Source of the DNA: an uncultured Chloroflexota bacterium
Lineage (GTDB): Bacteria; Chloroflexota; UBA4733
NCBI GenBank assembly: GCA_937967325.1
Contig: CALBSQ010000056.1
Location: 42,404-106,403, forward strand
Length of the DNA stretch: 64,000 nt
Direction: 5' to 3'
The stretch's first letter is position 1, and each line of letters opens with the position of its first letter. Both the position numbers and the translations under genes were made by a program. Below the pieces are notes generated by a model. It was not told where the DNA came from. It saw only the letters and a list, made by a program, of their open reading frames with translations, and ran no database searches. Positions 50,548 to 59,434 of the stretch are shown here, piece by piece.

Positions 50548-51057
50548 TTACGTTGCGGCCACGCGCTGCCACCAGCGCAGCCGGCGTGCGATCATGGCGT
50601 GAAGGCAGTACGAGGTACCTCCGCGTGGCGCGGGAACTGCCAGCAGGGCCAGGAAGACGACGGCGTAGATCACCGCGGCGCCGATGTCGGTGGCCCCAGT
50701 TTGGGAGAGGCCGCCAAACCCCTCCGCCGTCGCCCAGATGAGCAGGCTGTACCCGGCACCCAGGAGATAGGTGGGTCGGCGGGCAAAGCCGGCCAGTAGC
50801 GCCAGGGCAAAATAGCTTTCCGTCACCGCCGTGGCAAGCGCGAAGGCGTGGACATGGTGGGACACGAGCGCCATCCAGAACTGAAACCAGCCCCGGAGCC
50901 AGGCCGGCTGGCCCATGGCCGCCTCATGCAGGATGCCAAGGAAGTGCGCCTGAAAAGCCGGCTGCCACTTCAGGTAGGCGTCCACCAGCCAAATGCCACC
51001 GAAACCGACCCGGAGCATCTGGCCGGGCCAGGCCTGATAGCGCGTACCGTTGCACAT
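50548..51057 (-). CDS. DoxX-like membrane protein
   Basis: 169 residues with four membrane helices (MLRVGFGGIWLVDAYLKWQP, then ALATAVTESYFALALLAGFA). It resembles the DoxX/TQO small-subunit group. ATG 51057 has GGAGGGA upstream. It precedes copC-copD on the same strand, so it may be co-transcribed. The intergenic 51058-51476 holds nothing that I recognise. Confidence 0.65.
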   Translation of the reverse strand: MCNGTRYQAWPGQMLRVGFGGIWLVDAYLKWQPAFQAHFLGILHEAAMGQPAWLRGWFQFWMALVSHHVHAFALATAVTESYFALALLAGFARRPTYLLGAGYSLLIWATAEGFGGLSQTGATDIGAAVIYAVVFLALLAVPAPRGGTSYCLHAMIARRLRWWQRVAAT

Positions 51058-51476
51058 CGCGCGTTCCCTCCTGGTGGACCCGGGAATACGTTGTGCTCGT
51101 CCTCCAGGAGCGGGGCATTGATGCCCGCGACTCCACGCACAACCGGCTCACCGTCACGATCTGGCGCCGATCGTGTGGCGCCCCGCCGCATGTGCTACCC
51201 GCCAGTCGCCGGATCGGATGCATGGTGAGGAGAATCCAGGAGCCTAACCAGCACCGCGATCGGGCAATGGGCGTCTCACGGCCAGTGTGCGCCGGCTCAG
51301 AACTTGCCAGGAGCGGCATGTACCTTGCGGCGATCCTACGCTACTTGCGCCTATGCCTCGCGAGCGCGTCGATCCAACGGAGCCAACAGCAACCCTCTCG
51401 GACAACTGATCGGCCCTGAGTAGCACGGCAAGACTGCCGGCGAGCAGGCGCCAGTTCCGGGCGGCCGATTACTCGG

Positions 51477-51791
51477 TCACATGCCGCACCGATGCACGTC
51501 CCACCAACCCAGGCCGACGACGAGGCCCGCGGCCAGTCCTCCGGCGCCGCTGAACAGGAGCTGTCGCCGAGACGGCCTCGGTCTCGGGTTGATTATCCAC
51601 CCGAGACGTGAATGCAGCGCCGCCACGTAACGCCGTCCCGGCAAGGCTTGATCCGGACGCAGCGAAGGTAGCTGTGCCGCCATCTCCAACACCAGACGCT
51701 CGTCCTCGTCCTCAGCAACGTAGGGCATGGGAGCGCGGTTCGCCAGCAGGTCGTCGATCAGGCGGTTAAGGCGTTCGTAGCGGTCGGTCAT
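51477..51791 (-). CDS. Small membrane-anchored protein (copy 1)
   Basis: 104 residues from ATG 51791. A polar N-terminus (MTDRYERLNRLIDDLLANRA, EDEDERLVLEMAAQLPSL) is followed by SRRQLLFSGAGGLAAGLVVG, a Tat-like or anchor helix, and a short tail WWDVHRCGM. The layout resembles the N-terminal part of Rieske-type proteins of Thermomicrobia, but no [2Fe-2S] domain follows. A near-identical copy lies at 62792. Together with shared upstream sequence, this shows a segmental duplication. Confidence 0.65.
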   Translation of the reverse strand: MTDRYERLNRLIDDLLANRAPMPYVAEDEDERLVLEMAAQLPSLRPDQALPGRRYVAALHSRLGWIINPRPRPSRRQLLFSGAGGLAAGLVVGLGWWDVHRCGM

Positions 51792-52118
51792 GGCGTGTCC
51801 CCTGTGCTCTGGCGTTCGGCGGCGGGCGAGATGGCGCGGCGCCTCGGCACGTTCTCGTTCGCTTCGGCCACGCGCACCTGGTGCCGCCGGAGCAAGAACG
51901 CTGCCGCCGCCGCGGCAGCCTCCACCATGGCCGTCACAGTGCTTACGCAGGTGGTTACACGCGGGGGTAATTACGCAACGCACCCACGCGCCGGAGCTGG
52001 GACGTGATGCGCTCGGTGGACGGCGGTAGGCGCGGCCAGGCGGGGCGGAGCCGCTCGCCAGCGAGGCAGGGCCGGAGCTCCATGGCCACTCGCGGAACAC
52101 CGCAAGTGCCAGGCTCCG

Positions 52119-52148
52119 TTGACACCGCCGGTGGCTAATCGGTAATAT
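52119..52148 (+). promoter_or_regulatory. Sigma-70-like promoter of the CmtR-CadA unit
   Basis: TTGACA (52119-52124) and TAATAT (52143-52148), 18 bases apart. Just downstream, the AT-rich ATAGTCACATAGTTATACG (52147-52165) has two direct copies of ATAGTyA and is the probable repressor site. 51792-52118 has no gene that I can support. Confidence 0.7.
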
Positions 52149-52185
52149 AGTCACATAGTTATACGATAGCGTAATTGGGGGTGCC

Positions 52186-52521
52186 ATGGCAGTCATGCAC
52201 GACCTCGGGCTCACGCTTAAGGCGAAGCTCTTCCGGGGCTTCGCCGATTCCTCCCGACTCGCCATCATCGAAGCGCTGCGCTCGGGCGAGAAGACGGTGT
52301 CGGAACTAGTGGCGGAGACGGGCCTGTCGCAACCCAACGCCTCCGGGCATCTCGCCTGCCTCAAGGACTGCGGACTGGTGGCAAGCCATCAGGATGGCCG
52401 CTTCGTCCATTACGCGCTCACGGACCAGCGAGTCGATCGACTGCTGCGCGACGCCGAGGGCATCCTGGCTGGCGTCGGGGACCGGATCTACGCCTGCACT
52501 CGGTACGAGAGGGGAGCGTGA
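52186..52521 (+). CDS. CmtR-like ArsR-family metal repressor
   Basis: 111 residues. Recognition helix region LSQPNASGHLACLKDCGLVA includes Cys58 and Cys62; Cys104 (RIYACTRY) is near the end. The spacing matches CmtR C57/C61/C102, so it should sense Cd(II) or Pb(II). ATG 52186. It overlaps the following P-type ATPase (TGATG), so it represses its own operon. Paralogue of 31547. Confidence 0.9.
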   Translation: MAVMHDLGLTLKAKLFRGFADSSRLAIIEALRSGEKTVSELVAETGLSQPNASGHLACLKDCGLVASHQDGRFVHYALTDQRVDRLLRDAEGILAGVGDRIYACTRYERGA

Positions 52522-54680
52522 TGGCGCTCAGCACCAAGGATACCAGCGTCGAGCTGCCGATTGAGGGGATGGACTGCGCCGATTGTGCCGTCCATGTCCA
52601 GCAGGCCGTGGGCAAGGTGCCGGGTGTCCGGGATGTGCTGGTCTTGCTCGCCGCCGAGCGCGCGACCGTCACCTACGATGCCGATCGCGTCACGCTGGAC
52701 CAACTCAAGGCGGCCGTCGTCGAGGCGGGGTACCGAGTCCGCGAACCGTCCGTCGGAGCGGAGGTCCAGACCAGCCGGCGCGATGTTGGCCAGGTCGTCA
52801 GTTGGGGCGTGCTGAGCCTGGTCGCGGCGGTGGTGCTGGTCGCCGCGCTGGGTGAGCGGCTGGGCCTCTTCGACCGGGTGATGGAGCGCCTCCCTTGGTG
52901 GGTCCCTGCGCTGGCCATCTTGCTGGGCGGCTGGCCGGTCTTCCGCGGTGTGCTCCAGGCCGCGCGCGGACGGCAGGTCACCAGCCACACCCTGATGACG
53001 GTCGGGGTCGTCGCCTCCATCGCCATCGGCCAGTGGACCACGGCGGCGCTGATCGTCTTCTTCATGCGCTTCGGTGCCTGGCTCGAAGACCTGACCACCG
53101 AGCGCAACCGCCAGGCCCTCAAGCAGCTCGTCGGTCTGCAGCCGGCCACCGCCCATTTACTCCGCGACGGCCGCGAGATCAAGGTCTCGGTGGCCGAGGT
53201 CGCGGTGGGTGACGTGGTGCTGGTGCGGCCGGGCGAGCGCGTCCCCGTCGACGGCCGGGTGATCGACGGCCAGGCGCCGGTCGACCAGGCCCCGATCACG
53301 GGGGAGAGCGTGCCGGTGGACAAGGCCGTCGGTGACCCGGTGTTCGCCGCCACCGTCGCCCAGGCTGGGTTCCTCAAGGTGGAAGCGACGAAGGTGGCCG
53401 GCGACACTACCTTCGACCGCATCGTGCGGCTGGTGGAGGAGGCCGAGTCTCACAAGGCGCCGGTGCAGCGCTTTGCCGACCGCTTCTCGACGTACTACCT
53501 CCCCTCCGTGCTGCTGATCGCGCTCGGCACCTACCTGGTCAGCCGCAATGTAGTGAGCGCGGTCGCTGTGCTCGTGGTGGCTTGCGCGTGCGCCATTGTG
53601 ATCGCGACGCCCGTGGTGGTCCTGGCCAGCGTCGGCACCGCGGCGCGGCGCGGGCTGCTCATCAAGGGCGGGAGCGCGCTGGAGCAACTGGCGCGGATCG
53701 ATACCGTGGTCATGGACAAGACGGGCACGCTCACCCATGGCCGGCCGCGGGTCACCGACGTCCTGCCGCTGAACGGCCTTGCCGAGCCGGAACTACTGCG
53801 CGCGGTCGCGGCCGTCGAGTCGCGCAGCGAGCACCCCCTTGCCCGAGCCATTGTGGGCGCGGCAACCGAGCGCGGGATCGCGCCGACGGAGCCGGATGGA
53901 TTCGCCCCACTGCCCGGCCGTGGCCTGACCGGCAGCGTCGGCGGGCAGCCCTGGGCGGTCGGCAACCGCCGCCTGCTGGCCGAGCGCGGGGTCGCGCTGT
54001 CCGACGACCAGGAGGAGCGGGCGCGGGCGCTGGAAGCCGCCGGGAAGACCGTCTTCTTCGCGGCCGCGGGCGGCGACGTGGCAGGGCTCGTCGCGGTGGC
54101 GGACACTGTGCGGCCGGAAGCGAAGGCCGCCCTCGCCGACCTGCGCCGGCTGGGCATCCGCCGGCTGCTGCTGCTGACCGGAGACAACGAGCGGGTCGCC
54201 GCCGCCATCGCCGGGGAGCTCGGGGTGGACTATCGCGCCGAGCTCCTGCCCGAGGACAAGATCGCCGCGGTAAAGGCGCTCCAAGCGGGGGGCGCCCGGG
54301 TCATGATGGTCGGCGACGGCATCAACGACGCCCCCGCGCTGGCCCAGGCGGACGTGGGCGTGGCCATGGGCGTCGCCGGGACGGCCGTGGCCGTCGAGGC
54401 GGCCGACGTGGCCCTGTTGCGGGACGACTGGCGGCTCGTGCCGGAGGCAATCCGCATCGGGCGACGCGGCGTCCGCACCATCCGCCAGAACCTGGCGTTC
54501 ACCGCCCTCTACAACGTGGCGGGGCTGTCGCTGGCCGCCCTCGGCGTCCTTCCTCCCGTCTGGGCTGCTGCCGCGCAGAGCCTGCCGGACGTGGCGATCA
54601 TGTTGAACTCGGCGCGCCTGCTGCGCGGCTCCTCTATGAGCCGCCCCCCGCGCGTCGACTCGCGTCGAGTCCGTCGGTAA
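52521..54680 (+). CDS. Cd/Zn/Pb-type P1B ATPase with CAC motif
   Basis: 719 residues. N-terminal HMA domain (EGMDCADCAVHVQQAV), then about eight helices, TGES actuator (PITGESVPVDKAVG), DKTGTLTHGRP and GDGINDAPALAQADVG. The transmembrane metal motif, normally CPC, reads ACACAIVIATP (residues 354-364), so the invariant Pro is Ala (TGC GCG TGC). This may impair transport. ATG 52521 overlaps the repressor stop. Its 3' end overlaps the convergent CDF gene by 47 bases. Confidence 0.92.
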   Translation: MALSTKDTSVELPIEGMDCADCAVHVQQAVGKVPGVRDVLVLLAAERATVTYDADRVTLDQLKAAVVEAGYRVREPSVGAEVQTSRRDVGQVVSWGVLSLVAAVVLVAALGERLGLFDRVMERLPWWVPALAILLGGWPVFRGVLQAARGRQVTSHTLMTVGVVASIAIGQWTTAALIVFFMRFGAWLEDLTTERNRQALKQLVGLQPATAHLLRDGREIKVSVAEVAVGDVVLVRPGERVPVDGRVIDGQAPVDQAPITGESVPVDKAVGDPVFAATVAQAGFLKVEATKVAGDTTFDRIVRLVEEAESHKAPVQRFADRFSTYYLPSVLLIALGTYLVSRNVVSAVAVLVVACACAIVIATPVVVLASVGTAARRGLLIKGGSALEQLARIDTVVMDKTGTLTHGRPRVTDVLPLNGLAEPELLRAVAAVESRSEHPLARAIVGAATERGIAPTEPDGFAPLPGRGLTGSVGGQPWAVGNRRLLAERGVALSDDQEERARALEAAGKTVFFAAAGGDVAGLVAVADTVRPEAKAALADLRRLGIRRLLLLTGDNERVAAAIAGELGVDYRAELLPEDKIAAVKALQAGGARVMMVGDGINDAPALAQADVGVAMGVAGTAVAVEAADVALLRDDWRLVPEAIRIGRRGVRTIRQNLAFTALYNVAGLSLAALGVLPPVWAAAAQSLPDVAIMLNSARLLRGSSMSRPPRVDSRRVRR

Positions 54681-55659
54681 TGGGCTCGTGCCGGTGGTCT
54701 CCGTGGTCGTGCTCGCCATGCGCCTGGCCGTGCTCGTGTCCACTGTCGCCGGAGCCGTTGAGCGAGCAGTAGAGCGGGTTGGGGTCGCAGCCGGCGCACT
54801 CGAATTGGAGGGTGGTGTGGCCGATCTCGTACTGCCGCTGGAGCATCCTGTTGATCCGCCCCTGCAACGCGTCGCATGCGCTCAAGTGGCAGTCGTCGCG
54901 CACCTGGACGTGGGCGGAGAGCACGCGCATACCGCCGGCGAGGGACCAGACGTGCAGGTCGTGGACGTCCTCGACCTCCGGCATCCGTATCAGGTCGCGC
55001 ACGAGCTGCGCCACGTTCAGATCCTTGGGCGTCGCCTCCATCAGGATGTCTACTGTCTCGCGCAGGATGCGCCACGCGCCCCAGGCGATCAGCGCGGCGA
55101 TGGCGAGCGAGAGCAGGGGGTCGGCCGGATACCAGCCGGTGAGCAGGATCACGACACCGGCAACGATCACGGCGGCCGAGGCGCCCACGTCGCCGAAGAC
55201 GTGCAGCGCGGCGGCGCGCACGTTGAGGTTCTCCGCGCCTTCCTTCCGCAGCCCAAAGCCGATATACAGGTTGATGGCGATGCCTACACCGGCCGAGACG
55301 AACATGAGCCAGGGGGTGACGGCCTCCGGCTGCTGAAAGCGCCGGACAGCCTCGTAGGCGATGACCAGGACGATCACGATGAGGGTGACGGCATTGGCGA
55401 GCGCGGCGAGGATCCCGGTGCGATGGTAGCCGTAGGTGTTGCGGGCATCGGCCGGCCGCTCCGCTTGCACGGTGGCGAACCAGGCCAGGCCGAGGGCGAC
55501 GATGTCGGTCAGGACGTGGCCGGCGTCGGAGAGCAGGGCAAGAGAATGGGAGAGGAAGCCCGCGCTCGCCTCGACCAGCAGGATCACGGCGGTCAGCAGG
55601 AAAGCGGTGCGCAGCTTGGCCCCGGTCATGCCGTGGCTGTGGTCGTGCCCGCCGGCCAT
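54634..55659 (-). CDS. CDF-family metal exporter (CzcD/ZitB-like)
   Basis: 341 residues. The N-terminus has MAGGHDHSHGM, six helices follow, and the metal sites HSLALLSDAGHVLTD (HxxxD) and HVFGDVGASAAV are intact. A C-terminal cytoplasmic domain and a His-rich tail (HEHGQAHGEHDHGDHRHEP) complete it. It exports Zn, Cd or Co by proton antiport. ATG 55659 overlaps the stop of the CadC-like repressor, so the two form one unit. Confidence 0.93.
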   Translation of the reverse strand: MAGGHDHSHGMTGAKLRTAFLLTAVILLVEASAGFLSHSLALLSDAGHVLTDIVALGLAWFATVQAERPADARNTYGYHRTGILAALANAVTLIVIVLVIAYEAVRRFQQPEAVTPWLMFVSAGVGIAINLYIGFGLRKEGAENLNVRAAALHVFGDVGASAAVIVAGVVILLTGWYPADPLLSLAIAALIAWGAWRILRETVDILMEATPKDLNVAQLVRDLIRMPEVEDVHDLHVWSLAGGMRVLSAHVQVRDDCHLSACDALQGRINRMLQRQYEIGHTTLQFECAGCDPNPLYCSLNGSGDSGHEHGQAHGEHDHGDHRHEPITDGLDASRRAGGGS

Positions 55660-56081
55660 CAGCGCCCCCCGTCCGCCGCCAGCGCCGGCAGGAGCCCAGT
55701 CGTCGGCAGGTCGCCGTGGCCCAGATGGGTCAGCCCGACCTGGAGCAGCAGGGCGATATGGGCGTCGTCGAGACCGTAATAGACGAACTTGCCGGCGCGG
55801 CGAGACTTCACCAGCCGCAAGCTCCGGAGCACCCGCAGGTGCTGCGAGGCGCCGGACTTGGTGATGCCGGCGACCATCGCCAGGTCGCAGGAGCACAGCT
55901 CCTGGTGGAGCAGGGCGTGGACGATCTTGGCCCGGGTCGGGTCGGCCAGCGCCCCGAACAGCTCGGCCAAGTCCTGGTAGGTTGCCGGCTCCTGGAGCAA
56001 GGCCTTGGCGCGGACAACGGCGTCCGGGTGGATGCAGTCCATCTGGCAGAGCTCGGCCGGAGCGGACCGTAACTCGGGCAT
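55659..56081 (-). CDS. CadC/SmtB-type ArsR-family metal repressor
   Basis: 140 residues. It has both known metal sites: N-terminal Cys12 and Cys16 with Cys63 and Cys65 in ELCSCDL (the α3N site of CadC), and the α5 zinc site DAHIALLLQVGLTHLGH. The helix-turn-helix is ITKSGASQHLRVLRSLRLVK. It should sense Zn/Cd/Pb and repress the CDF gene. ATG 56081 is chosen for the GAGAGAAGG upstream. The dyad CACTACaccGTAGTG at 56112-56126 is a likely operator. Confidence 0.92.
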   Translation of the reverse strand: MPELRSAPAELCQMDCIHPDAVVRAKALLQEPATYQDLAELFGALADPTRAKIVHALLHQELCSCDLAMVAGITKSGASQHLRVLRSLRLVKSRRAGKFVYYGLDDAHIALLLQVGLTHLGHGDLPTTGLLPALAADGGR

Positions 56082-56111
56082 GGCGGCGCCTTCTCTCATC
56101 AGTTGCGTAGT

Positions 56112-56126
56112 CACTACACCGTAGTG
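56112..56126. promoter_or_regulatory. CadC-type operator dyad
   Basis: CACTAC-acc-GTAGTG, between the divergent repressor and the SHOCT gene. Flanking bases (GTA ... TAC) extend the symmetry. It could control both. Confidence 0.65.
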
Positions 56127-56164
56127 TACCCGCCAACTCCTGATTGCGGGAGGTGGCATAATTG

Positions 56165-56542
56165 ATGCGCAGGACGTATGGGCGCCTGGGCACGCGCGAG
56201 ACCAGCCTGGTGGCTCAGGCACTGTTCGCGGCCATGCTGGCGATGGGCCTGACAGGTGGTATCGGCGCAGATGGGATGGTGAGCGGCATGATGGGTGGAT
56301 ACGGCTCCGGATTCGGCATGATGGGCGGGGGATGGCTGGCGATGCTGCTGGGCTTCCTCGTGATGCTCGCCGTTATCGCGGCGGTCGTGGTTGGGGTGAT
56401 CTGGCTCGTGCGATCCTTCGGCGGCACGGACGGGCATGGCGCTGGTCAGGAAACATCGGCGGAAATCCTGCGGCGACGCCTGGCTGCCGGAGAGATCAGC
56501 CACGACGAGTATGAGCAGGTGAAGCAGACGCTCGAGCGGTAG
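56165..56542 (+). CDS. SHOCT-domain membrane protein
   Basis: 125 residues. An N-terminal helix, a Gly/Met-rich segment (GMMGGYGSGFGMMGGG), a second strong helix (LLGFLVMLAVIAAVVVGVIW), and a C-terminal SHOCT motif (AEILRRRLAAGEISHDEYEQ). SHOCT proteins are often tied to metal stress; the Met-rich loop could bind Cu or Ag. ATG 56165. Divergent from the CadC-like repressor. Confidence 0.8.
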   Translation: MRRTYGRLGTRETSLVAQALFAAMLAMGLTGGIGADGMVSGMMGGYGSGFGMMGGGWLAMLLGFLVMLAVIAAVVVGVIWLVRSFGGTDGHGAGQETSAEILRRRLAAGEISHDEYEQVKQTLER

Positions 56543-56620
56543 CTAGCCGGCGGGCCGGGCGCGAGTGTCGGCGACCGCCGCGAACGAGCGCCACCCGGCT
56601 CGCCGGGCACGCCCGGCGCA

Positions 56621-57367
56621 TCACGGGCCGTGCGCGAGGGCCCGAACATCCTGGAGGAAGTCGCTGACCGCAAAGTTGGCATCAAGCGCGACCCGCACCC
56701 GCTGCCCCGGGTCGATCAGGTAGACGATGGCGGTGTGGTTGACCAGGAGCGGGGTCGGGGTGCTCACTTTCGACGCCGGCGCCCCGGGGACCTGCGCCGC
56801 GTCCGTGCCGACGTAGTAGGACTTCCAGACCGGAAGTAGCTCAGGCAGACTCCCTAACAGGTAATGCCAATTGGGCCCCTGGAGTTGATGCTCGGCGCTG
56901 AACCGCCGGACCGCGTCGGGTGTGTCGTGCTCCGGGTCGACCGTGACGGCCAGGAGGGCCACGTGCGCGTTGTCGGCCCCGAGTTGATGCTGGGCCTGGC
57001 CCAGCTTGCTGGCGATGAGCGGGCAGACGTCGGGGCAGTTGACGTAGAGAAAGGTCAGGGCCACCACCTGGCCGCGCAGCGTCGAGAGCTGGACGCGCTG
57101 CCCGTTCTGGTCTTGCAGCGCGAAGTCCGGCGCGGGCGGGGAGTCCGAGAGCAACGGGCCCACGAGCTGGTCGGCCTGGCGATGCAGGGTCACGACGAGC
57201 CCTGCCAGTCCAACCGCAAGAGCCAGCACCCCGCCGAGGAGCAGGAACAGCCACGGGCCGAGCCATCCGGTGCGCGGATTGACCAGCGGCTGTGTCGCGG
57301 GTGCAGCGGAGGGATTGTTGGTCTGAGGCCGGCCCTTGGGCTGGCGCGTCGCACCACGGCTCGGCAT
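56621..57367 (-). CDS. SCO1/SenC-family copper chaperone (paralogue)
   Basis: 248 residues, very similar to the protein at 46118 throughout the domain (LTFLYVNCPDVCPLIASKLG, DPEHDTPDAVRRF). C111 and C115 and the distal His in NHTAIVYLID are present. One anchor helix at about 39-60. ATG 57367 with GGAG upstream. Divergent from the selenocysteine thioredoxin-like gene. The N-terminal tails of the two SCO proteins differ, so the duplication is not recent. Confidence 0.92.
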   Translation of the reverse strand: MPSRGATRQPKGRPQTNNPSAAPATQPLVNPRTGWLGPWLFLLLGGVLALAVGLAGLVVTLHRQADQLVGPLLSDSPPAPDFALQDQNGQRVQLSTLRGQVVALTFLYVNCPDVCPLIASKLGQAQHQLGADNAHVALLAVTVDPEHDTPDAVRRFSAEHQLQGPNWHYLLGSLPELLPVWKSYYVGTDAAQVPGAPASKVSTPTPLLVNHTAIVYLIDPGQRVRVALDANFAVSDFLQDVRALAHGP

Positions 57368-57542
57368 CGCACACTCCTGACTACACTACACGACGGCGGG
57401 AACCCGCCCGGCACGATAGCATCTGCTCGGTCTACGAGCAACCATGGTACTATCAGACCCAGGAACGTCGAGGGGGCAAACGGCGAGTGCGTCGGGGCAT
57501 CGTCAGCGTGTGCTGTACGCGTGAAGCAGGAGCGTCGGATTG

Positions 57543-58151
57543 ATGGCAAGCGGGACGTCGGGGCGGAAGCAGACGGTCCGCCGGCAGCCGCGCCGCTGGC
57601 TGTGGCCGGCCATCATCGGTGGTATCGTCGTGATCACCGCGGTGTTTGCTCTGGTGGTGACGCACCAGCCAGCAGCGACTCCTGGCGCCGCGGCGGGCGC
57701 GACCGTCCCCAGCGTCTCCCTGCCCTCCACGGCCGGCCACCCCATCTCGCTCAATGACTACCACGGCCGCAAGGTGGTGCTGTATTTCTACGAGGGCTCG
57801 ACTTGAGGGGCTTGCCAGCAGCAGCTCGTGGAGCTGCAGAAGGATCTGCCGGCGATCCAGAGCTTGAACGCGGTCGTCCTGGCCGCGTGCGTCGATCCGG
57901 TCGCTACCTCGCAGTCGATGGTGCAGCAGTTGCACCTCGGCTTCCCCATTCTGGAGGATACGGATCACCAACTGGGATCGGCCTTGGGCGACTTCCGCGT
58001 GCCGGGCGGCATGGACATGGGCCCGGTGGATAACCACGCGATCTTCGTGATCGGACCCAACGGCGCCGTCGCCTGGAAGCAGCTCGCGCCGGATACCATG
58101 CACGTGCCGGACACGGCGGTGATCGACGCGCTCCAGAATGGGGCGGGGTGA
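57543..58151 (+). CDS. Thioredoxin/peroxiredoxin-like selenoprotein, UxxC with in-frame TGA
   Basis: From ATG 57543 the frame encodes a basic N-terminus, one membrane anchor (about residues 20-42) and a redoxin fold start (VPSVSLPSTAGHPISLNDYH, RKVVLYFYEGST). It meets TGA at 57804 and continues in the same frame without interruption to 58151: GACQQQLVELQKDLPAIQ, then VDNHAIFVIGPNGAVAWKQL. The TGA (residue 88) is exactly where the first redox Cys of CxxC belongs, giving U-G-A-C. A perfect stem GCAGCTC-GTG-GAGCTGC follows 14 bases after the TGA. Selenocysteine is the best reading. It overlaps a glutaredoxin-like gene and is followed by CcdA. Confidence 0.82.
57821..57837 (+). promoter_or_regulatory. 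Putative bacterial SECIS hairpin
   Basis: The seven-base perfect stem GCAGCTC/GAGCTGC has a GTG loop. It starts 14 bases after the TGA at 57804-57806, so the loop is about 22 bases downstream. Bacterial SECIS elements lie in the coding region in this range and use a G-U in the loop. Confidence 0.65.
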
Positions 58152-58153
58152 CG

Positions 58154-58411
58154 ATGGTGCGGGTGACGCTCCTCACCGCGGACGGCTGCCACTATTGCGA
58201 GCGAGCGCGCGAGGTGCTGGCGCGGCTGGCGAAGGAATGGCCGCTGGAGATGCAGGAGCTGCCGATCGAATCGGAGGTGGGCGCGGCGATGGCGCTGCGC
58301 GACGGCGTCGCCTTCCCGCCGGCTATCTACCTCAACGGCCAGCTCGTTGGATACGGCCGGCTGTCAGAAGGGAAGTTGTGGCGTCGCCTCGCGGAGCTGG
58401 CAGCCACGTGA
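58154..58411 (+). CDS. Glutaredoxin/thioredoxin-like small protein
   Basis: 85 residues from ATG 58154 (GTG 58148 is an alternative). The fold starts VRVTLLTADGCHYCERAREV, with CxxC (CHYC), and a cis-Pro region FPPAIYLNGQLVGYG. It overlaps or adjoins the selenoprotein and overlaps the CcdA gene. The three form a redox relay cassette; the protein has no signal and probably acts in the cytoplasm. Confidence 0.85.
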   Translation: MVRVTLLTADGCHYCERAREVLARLAKEWPLEMQELPIESEVGAAMALRDGVAFPPAIYLNGQLVGYGRLSEGKLWRRLAELAAT

Positions 58412-59367
58412 ACACCCTCGTCTACAGTAGTTCCATAGTCGCCGCCTTCTTCGGCGGGGCGCTGGCGCTGTTCGCCCCCTGCTGCATCGTCTCGCTCCTG
58501 CCCGCCTACCTGGCGGCAGCCTTGCGCCGCGGCCCCTGGCGGCTGGCGGGCATGACGCTGCTCTTCGCGGCCGGGGTGGCGGTCGTGCTGCTGCCGGTCG
58601 TGCTGGGCATCGGGGCGTTGAGCCAGCTGCTGGGCCAGTACCACCGCGAGCTGTTTTTCGCCGTCGGTCTCTTTCTGACACTGTTGGGTGGCTTCGCCCT
58701 GAGCGGGCGCGGCTGGCTGCTGCCCCTCCCCATGCTGCAGACACCGGTGCGTACTGGGCAGGGCGACGCTGGCGGTACCTTCCTCTTGGGCGTGGTCTCC
58801 GGTCTGGCCAGCTCTTGTTGCGCCCCGGTGTTGATGGGGGTGCTGGCCCTGACGGTGCTCACCCCCTCCGTGCTCCGCGCCGCCGGCCTCGGTCTGGCCT
58901 ACGTGTTCGGCATGGTCTTCCCTCTGGTGCTGGCGGCGGCGGTCTGGGAGCGGCTCGGGCTGGACCTGCGTGCCCTGCGGCGGGCCAGCGGGCGCCGGCT
59001 GACGCTGGGGGGCTGGTCGGCCAAGGCGACGGACGTGGCGGCCGGCGTGATGTTTCTCGCCCTGGGGCTGCTGGCGTTATACCTGGCCTTCACCGGCCAG
59101 AGCACCTACACGCCGGATTTCCTGCTGGCTTTCAACCGCTGGGCGTCCAGCCTCCTGGCCGGCGTCGCGCAGCGGCTCAACGGGGTACCGCCGCTCCTGC
59201 AGGGCCTGGTGCTCCTGGCCGTGGCGCTGGGGGTCGGGTGGCTCGCCTGGCGACGCCCTGCCGGTCAGCGTCCTGGTGTCCGTCCGTCAGACCAGTCATC
59301 ACGTCAGCGGCAGGAGCAAGATGTCAGCAGTGCCACGGAGCCCGAGGAGGTCGGCAGCGCTCGGTAG
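58408..59367 (+). CDS. CcdA/DsbD-type membrane thiol transporter
   Basis: 319 residues, about 7-8 helices. TM1 has LFAPCCIVSLLPAYLAAAL and TM4 has SGLASSCCAPVLMGVLAL. Each has a CC pair instead of the usual single Cys. It would carry electrons from cytoplasmic thiols to extracytoplasmic partners, here the anchored selenoprotein. GTG 58408 overlaps the stop of the glutaredoxin-like gene. A Gln/Arg-rich tail ends the protein. Confidence 0.85.
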   Translation: MNTLVYSSSIVAAFFGGALALFAPCCIVSLLPAYLAAALRRGPWRLAGMTLLFAAGVAVVLLPVVLGIGALSQLLGQYHRELFFAVGLFLTLLGGFALSGRGWLLPLPMLQTPVRTGQGDAGGTFLLGVVSGLASSCCAPVLMGVLALTVLTPSVLRAAGLGLAYVFGMVFPLVLAAAVWERLGLDLRALRRASGRRLTLGGWSAKATDVAAGVMFLALGLLALYLAFTGQSTYTPDFLLAFNRWASSLLAGVAQRLNGVPPLLQGLVLLAVALGVGWLAWRRPAGQRPGVRPSDQSSRQRQEQDVSSATEPEEVGSAR

Positions 59368-59434
59368 CGCGGCGCCAGGAGGTAGGGCCGCGCTTGTGAG
59401 CGCCGCCGGCAGGGTACGGAGGGGAGGGCTGGGG

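Noticed and set aside
51788..51928. A 46-codon minus-strand ORF overlapping the start of the small anchored protein (ATGA)
   Set aside because: The equivalent frame in the duplicated copy near 63106 is closed by a TGA and lacks a start, so it is not conserved.
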